This document shows positions 5,701 through 7,372 of a stretch of DNA of 7,372 bases, piece by piece. The notes under the pieces are model-generated. The model was not told the origin of the DNA and did no database searches. It saw only the letters and a list, made by a program, of their open reading frames with translations. This stretch comes from Planctomycetota bacterium (GTDB taxonomy: Bacteria; Planctomycetota; Phycisphaerae; SM23-33): positions 1 to 7,372 of the forward strand of contig QNCB01000052.1 of assembly GCA_003644335.1 (NCBI GenBank), read 5' to 3'. Both the position numbers and the translations under genes were made by a program. Positions within the stretch are counted from its first letter, which is position 1, and every line of letters starts with the position of its first letter.

Positions 5701-5725
5701 CGATTTTCCGATTTTATTCGATTTT
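5701..5725 (+). promoter_or_regulatory. Three CGATTTT direct repeats upstream of the RNA promoter
   Basis: CGATTTT occurs at 5701-5707, 5709-5715 and 5719-5725, ending 2 bp before the -35 element at 5728. Spacings of 8 and 10 bp put the copies on roughly one face of the helix. The AT-rich block is where an UP element or activator site would sit. It also lies upstream of tilS on the other strand, where the minus-strand TAAAAT (5711-5716) is a weak -10 candidate for tilS. Confidence 0.4.
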
Positions 5726-5727
5726 AC

Positions 5728-5756
5728 TTGACAAACAAGGACAACCTGGCTACAAT
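5728..5756 (+). promoter_or_regulatory. Near-consensus sigma-70 promoter
   Basis: A perfect TTGACA (5728-5733), a 17-bp spacer and TACAAT (5751-5756, five of six matches). This is the best promoter in the window. The expected start is about 5763. It points away from tilS into a region with no convincing protein-coding gene. Confidence 0.8.
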
Positions 5757-5951
5757 TCAGCGTGGAGAGTCGCGGGCCTGTAGGGGCTTCGCGCTGCGAG
5801 GTGTTGGTGCCCGTCGGCTGTCCGTGTTTCGCCCTTTGCCGTGATGGGGACGTGCACGCGATGCGTGTGTACAAAGGGGCGTTCCCGGTTGTTCGCGAGG
5901 AGATTGGAGCGGCGGAAAAGGCCGTGGGTGGTTTGGGTCCTTTGGGGCCAG

Positions 5952-5972
5952 GGCTGCTTGGCGGTCTTTTTT
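5952..5972 (+). terminator. First intrinsic terminator of the small RNA
   Basis: GGCTGC (5952-5957), loop TTG and GCGGTC (5961-5966) form a 6-bp stem with two G-U pairs, followed at once by T6 (5967-5972). It is modest in strength, so partial read-through to the second hairpin is plausible. Confidence 0.5.
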
Positions 5973-5989
5973 GTGCGCTGAACACGTAG

Positions 5990-6020
5990 CATGGGCGTCT
6001 CGCCCATGTTTGTTTTTTTT
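5990..6020 (+). terminator. Strong intrinsic terminator
   Basis: CATGGGCG (5990-5997), loop TCT and CGCCCATG (6001-6008) form a perfect 8-bp stem, followed by TTTGTTTTTTTT (6009-6020). It works only for + strand transcripts, because no T-run follows on the minus strand. The CATGGGCGTCTCGCCCATG unit resembles a common dispersed hairpin of environmental genomes, so this terminator may be a domesticated repeat. Confidence 0.85.
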
Positions 6021-6028
6021 CGTGGCTA

Positions 6029-6090
6029 AATCCACAATCTACAATCCGAAATCAACTGCCCACAATCCGCAATCCACAATCCGAAATAAA
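6029..6090. repeat. Two tandem copies of the AATCCGAAAT-family repeat
   Basis: Two 27-bp units, 6029-6055 and 6064-6090, match at 24 of 27 positions with a 35-bp period. Each is built from AATCC(A/G)CAAT-type steps and ends in ACAATCCGAAAT. They belong to the same family as 1442-1460 and 3044-3062. The array lies just beyond the stop codon of the CPBP protease gene and fills the space between that gene and the small-RNA terminator. Confidence 0.75.
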
Positions 6091-6096
6091 ACCCCG

Positions 6097-6969
6097 CTAT
6101 CTTGTCAGGTAAAACGTCAACACCACGCCGTTGAAGAGCATGTGAATTAGCACGACAGGCCAAAGCCTGCCGCACCTTTCGTAGTTGTATCCAAGCGCGA
6201 TCCCCAAGACGAAAAGAGCGGGGATATTCTGCGCCTGGGCGTGCACGCATGCGAAAATAGCTGAAGCTGTCAGAATCCCAGGCCAGGGTTTTACGTATCG
6301 TCGCAACATCGATTGCAGCAGCCCGCGGAAGAACAGCTCCTCCAACACCGGTGCCAACACGACCGCTGAAATTATCACGAGGGTTTTGTACGCTGGCGTC
6401 AGCTCGTCCAGCGCGACGAGCATAGAGTGTTTGCTCTGCCAGTCCGCAGGCAGCAGCCAGGCGAACAATTGCACCAGGCCAAGGCACACCGGAAAGACCG
6501 CGAGATACCCTGCGATTCCCCTGCCCGTGTCGAACAGCCAATGTCTCGCGCTTAGCCCAAGCCCCCACCGCAAGCCTCGCCTGAAACACGTCCATGCCAC
6601 GAACAACGCCAACGGAATGCCGACCATCTGCCCAGCCAGGCTGCCGAGCACCCCCGCCTGGAACCTGGCCACGCCCCAGGCCTGGAGCGCTTCCATAACG
6701 CCAATGGTCAAGCCATGCCACAGGAAAAATACCACGATAATATGAACGGGGTTCAGCGTAGTAGGTCGCCTCGGGCACCGCCGCAACGTTGCTCTCTCCG
6801 GGTGCAACGCCGTCGCAAAACCCCACACAAGCAGCACGACCGACCCCAAAGCGATCAGCCAAATAATCGCCCCAGCTAGCTCTATCTCGTCGCCCACCGT
6901 CGCCCCGGGCGATTGGCCCCCAGCTGAGGCTGCCAACATCGTCAACTTGTGCAACAACGCGTCCGACAT
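6097..6969 (-). CDS. CPBP-family intramembrane glutamic endopeptidase
   Basis: A 290-residue multi-pass membrane protein of the CAAX protease/bacteriocin-processing (CPBP, Rce1-like) family. The three catalytic motifs are present in order: EELFFR (Glu210, Glu211, Arg215), FACVH (Phe239, His243) and HMLFN (His276, Asn280). About eight hydrophobic segments are visible, including two before the conserved core (about 31-52 and 75-95). Bacterial members cleave membrane-embedded substrates or serve in bacteriocin self-protection and envelope maturation; the substrate here is unknown. I chose the ATG at 6967-6969 because GAGGG (6977-6981) lies 7 nt upstream. An in-frame TTG at 6991-6993 would add eight residues but has no ribosome binding site. 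It is divergent from trpC with a 70-bp gap. No bacteriocin or peptide gene is adjacent. Confidence 0.92.
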   Translation of the reverse strand: MSDALLHKLTMLAASAGGQSPGATVGDEIELAGAIIWLIALGSVVLLVWGFATALHPERATLRRCPRRPTTLNPVHIIVVFFLWHGLTIGVMEALQAWGVARFQAGVLGSLAGQMVGIPLALFVAWTCFRRGLRWGLGLSARHWLFDTGRGIAGYLAVFPVCLGLVQLFAWLLPADWQSKHSMLVALDELTPAYKTLVIISAVVLAPVLEELFFRGLLQSMLRRYVKPWPGILTASAIFACVHAQAQNIPALFVLGIALGYNYERCGRLWPVVLIHMLFNGVVLTFYLTR

Positions 6970-7039
6970 GTCCAAACCCTCGTACCAGCCCAAAAAACCG
7001 TTGCAGGCAAAGTGCCCATGCGGTTACCGTAGGCTTATT

Positions 7040-7372
7040 ATGCCACAAAACATATTAGACAAGATACTAAAAACCAAGCAGCAAGAGGTCGCCGAACTTC
7101 ATAGCTGCACAGACCTAGCCACCCTCCAAGCCCGGGCGCAACAGGCCCCAGCGGTGCGAAACTTCCTCGCCGCTCTGACCAAAAAGCCGCGCCGAGGCGT
7201 GAACCTGATAGCTGAGGTCAAAAAAGCCTCGCCGTCGAAAGGGCTTATCCGCAAGGCTTTCGACCCAGTTGCTATCGCCCGTGCCTACGCAGCCGCCGGC
7301 GCCGATGCTATCAGCGTGTTGACCGACGAGCAATATTTCCAAGGCAAGCTGGACTATATCCAAGCCATCCGA
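7040..7372 (+). CDS. trpC: Indole-3-glycerol phosphate synthase, 5' part
   Basis: The first 111 residues of a protein usually about 255-260 long; the window edge cuts it. The enzyme closes the indole ring by converting carboxyphenylamino-deoxyribulose phosphate to indole-3-glycerol phosphate in tryptophan synthesis. The N-terminus MPQNILDKILKTKQQEVAEL is typical of the family. LIAEVKKASPSKG (56-68) carries the catalytic Glu59 and Lys61 and the first phosphate-site strand. AAAGADAISVLTDEQYFQG (84-102) is the next barrel element. The second catalytic Lys lies beyond the edge. The ATG at 7040 has only a short AGG (7031-7033) upstream, and I see no convincing promoter in the 70-bp gap shared with the CPBP gene. 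No trp leader peptide or attenuator is visible in that short gap. Confidence 0.95.
   Translation, partial: MPQNILDKILKTKQQEVAELHSCTDLATLQARAQQAPAVRNFLAALTKKPRRGVNLIAEVKKASPSKGLIRKAFDPVAIARAYAAAGADAISVLTDEQYFQGKLDYIQAIR

Larger units (their letters stand above)
5763..6020 (+). ncRNA. Candidate structured small RNA of unknown class
   Basis: The promoter at 5728-5756 would start a transcript near 5763. It meets one terminator-like hairpin at 5952-5972 (RNA of about 210 nt) and a stronger one at 5990-6020 (about 258 nt). Local helices visible by eye: 5773-5777 with 5809-5813, capped by CTTCGC/GCGAGG (5787-5792 and 5796-5801); CGCCCTTTG (5830-5838) with CAAAGGGGCG (5872-5881, one bulge), capped by 5852-5859/5863-5870 hairpin pairing; 5909-5913 with 5921-5925; and GGTCC/GGGCC (5936-5940 and 5945-5949). 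GAGAGTCGC near the 5' end can also pair imperfectly with the 3' arm near 5961-5971, which would close the molecule. I found none of the conserved motifs of RNase P RNA, tmRNA or SRP RNA. The size suits 6S RNA, but I cannot confirm that. A GTG-initiated 75-codon frame (5762-5989) overlaps it but has no ribosome binding site. Confidence 0.6.

Noticed and set aside
5762..5989. 75-codon GTG-initiated frame over the small RNA
   Set aside because: The start codon coincides with the predicted transcript start, there is no ribosome binding site, and a terminator lies inside the frame. Other frames in this GC-rich stretch are equally open.
5763..6020. RNase P RNA, tmRNA or SRP RNA
   Set aside because: I looked for the GAGGAAAGTCC and ACAGAA-CGGCTTA signatures of RNase P, the GGGGCTG-TTCGAC start of tmRNA and the GGAAGGAAGCAGCC-type loop of SRP RNA; none is present.
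6029..6090. CRISPR array
   Set aside because: There are only two units, differing at three positions, with an 8-bp gap and no further repeat-spacer units or cas genes. It is a short tandem of a dispersed repeat.
7001..7039. trp attenuator or promoter before trpC
   Set aside because: TTGCAG at 7001-7006 has no acceptable -10 partner, and the 70-bp gap has no leader peptide with Trp codons or paired hairpins.
6026..7048. 340-codon open frame on the minus strand overlapping the CPBP gene
   Set aside because: It is read in another frame of the same strand as a protease with all three catalytic motifs. Its end (LWIADCGQLISDCRLWI) is translated spacer repeat and its start overlaps trpC.

Overview
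This window looks like ordinary chromosomal DNA from a planctomycete, most likely a member of the Phycisphaerae or a related anaerobic lineage. That is inference from protein character, gene neighbourhood and the style of the intergenic repeats; there is no marker gene for a firm placement. The DNA is moderately GC-rich. I see no insertion sequence, integrase, phage gene or CRISPR array.

Layout, left to right. A short frameshifted gene remnant (40-302, +) follows a small tandem repeat. It looks like the N-terminal part of a family 4 uracil-DNA glycosylase. Next comes a two-helix membrane protein with a helical, TPR-like cytoplasmic part (376-1392, +), closed by a strong hairpin that overlaps its stop codon. 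A promoter with an operator-like dyad (1589-1621) precedes a two-gene unit of small membrane proteins (1666-2220 and 2217-2441, +; the first resembles the planctomycete DUF6677 family). Its second gene meets ribosomal protein S20 (rpsT, 2438-2704, -) tail to tail, and the two stop codons share one CTAG. Beyond the rpsT promoter is a repeat-filled spacer, then a soluble hybrid histidine kinase (3067-4365, -), tilS (4638-5660, -), a strongly promoted and terminated structured RNA with no recognised identity (about 5763-5972 or 6020, +), a CPBP-family membrane protease (6097-6969, -) and the start of trpC (7040 to the window edge, +).

The genes do not form one pathway. rpsT, tilS and trpC are housekeeping genes (ribosome assembly, AUA decoding, tryptophan synthesis). 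Most genes here have their own promoter or a sizeable upstream gap. Only the pair 1666-2441 looks like a tight operon.

The least ordinary parts are non-coding. They are the orphan RNA between tilS and the CPBP gene; several families of short dispersed repeats that fill nearly every spacer, one of which forms the last codons and stop of tilS and another a terminator-like hairpin behind the kinase; and a striking excess of CCAGGC/GCCTGG, with eight copies of the octamer GCCAGGCT counting both strands.
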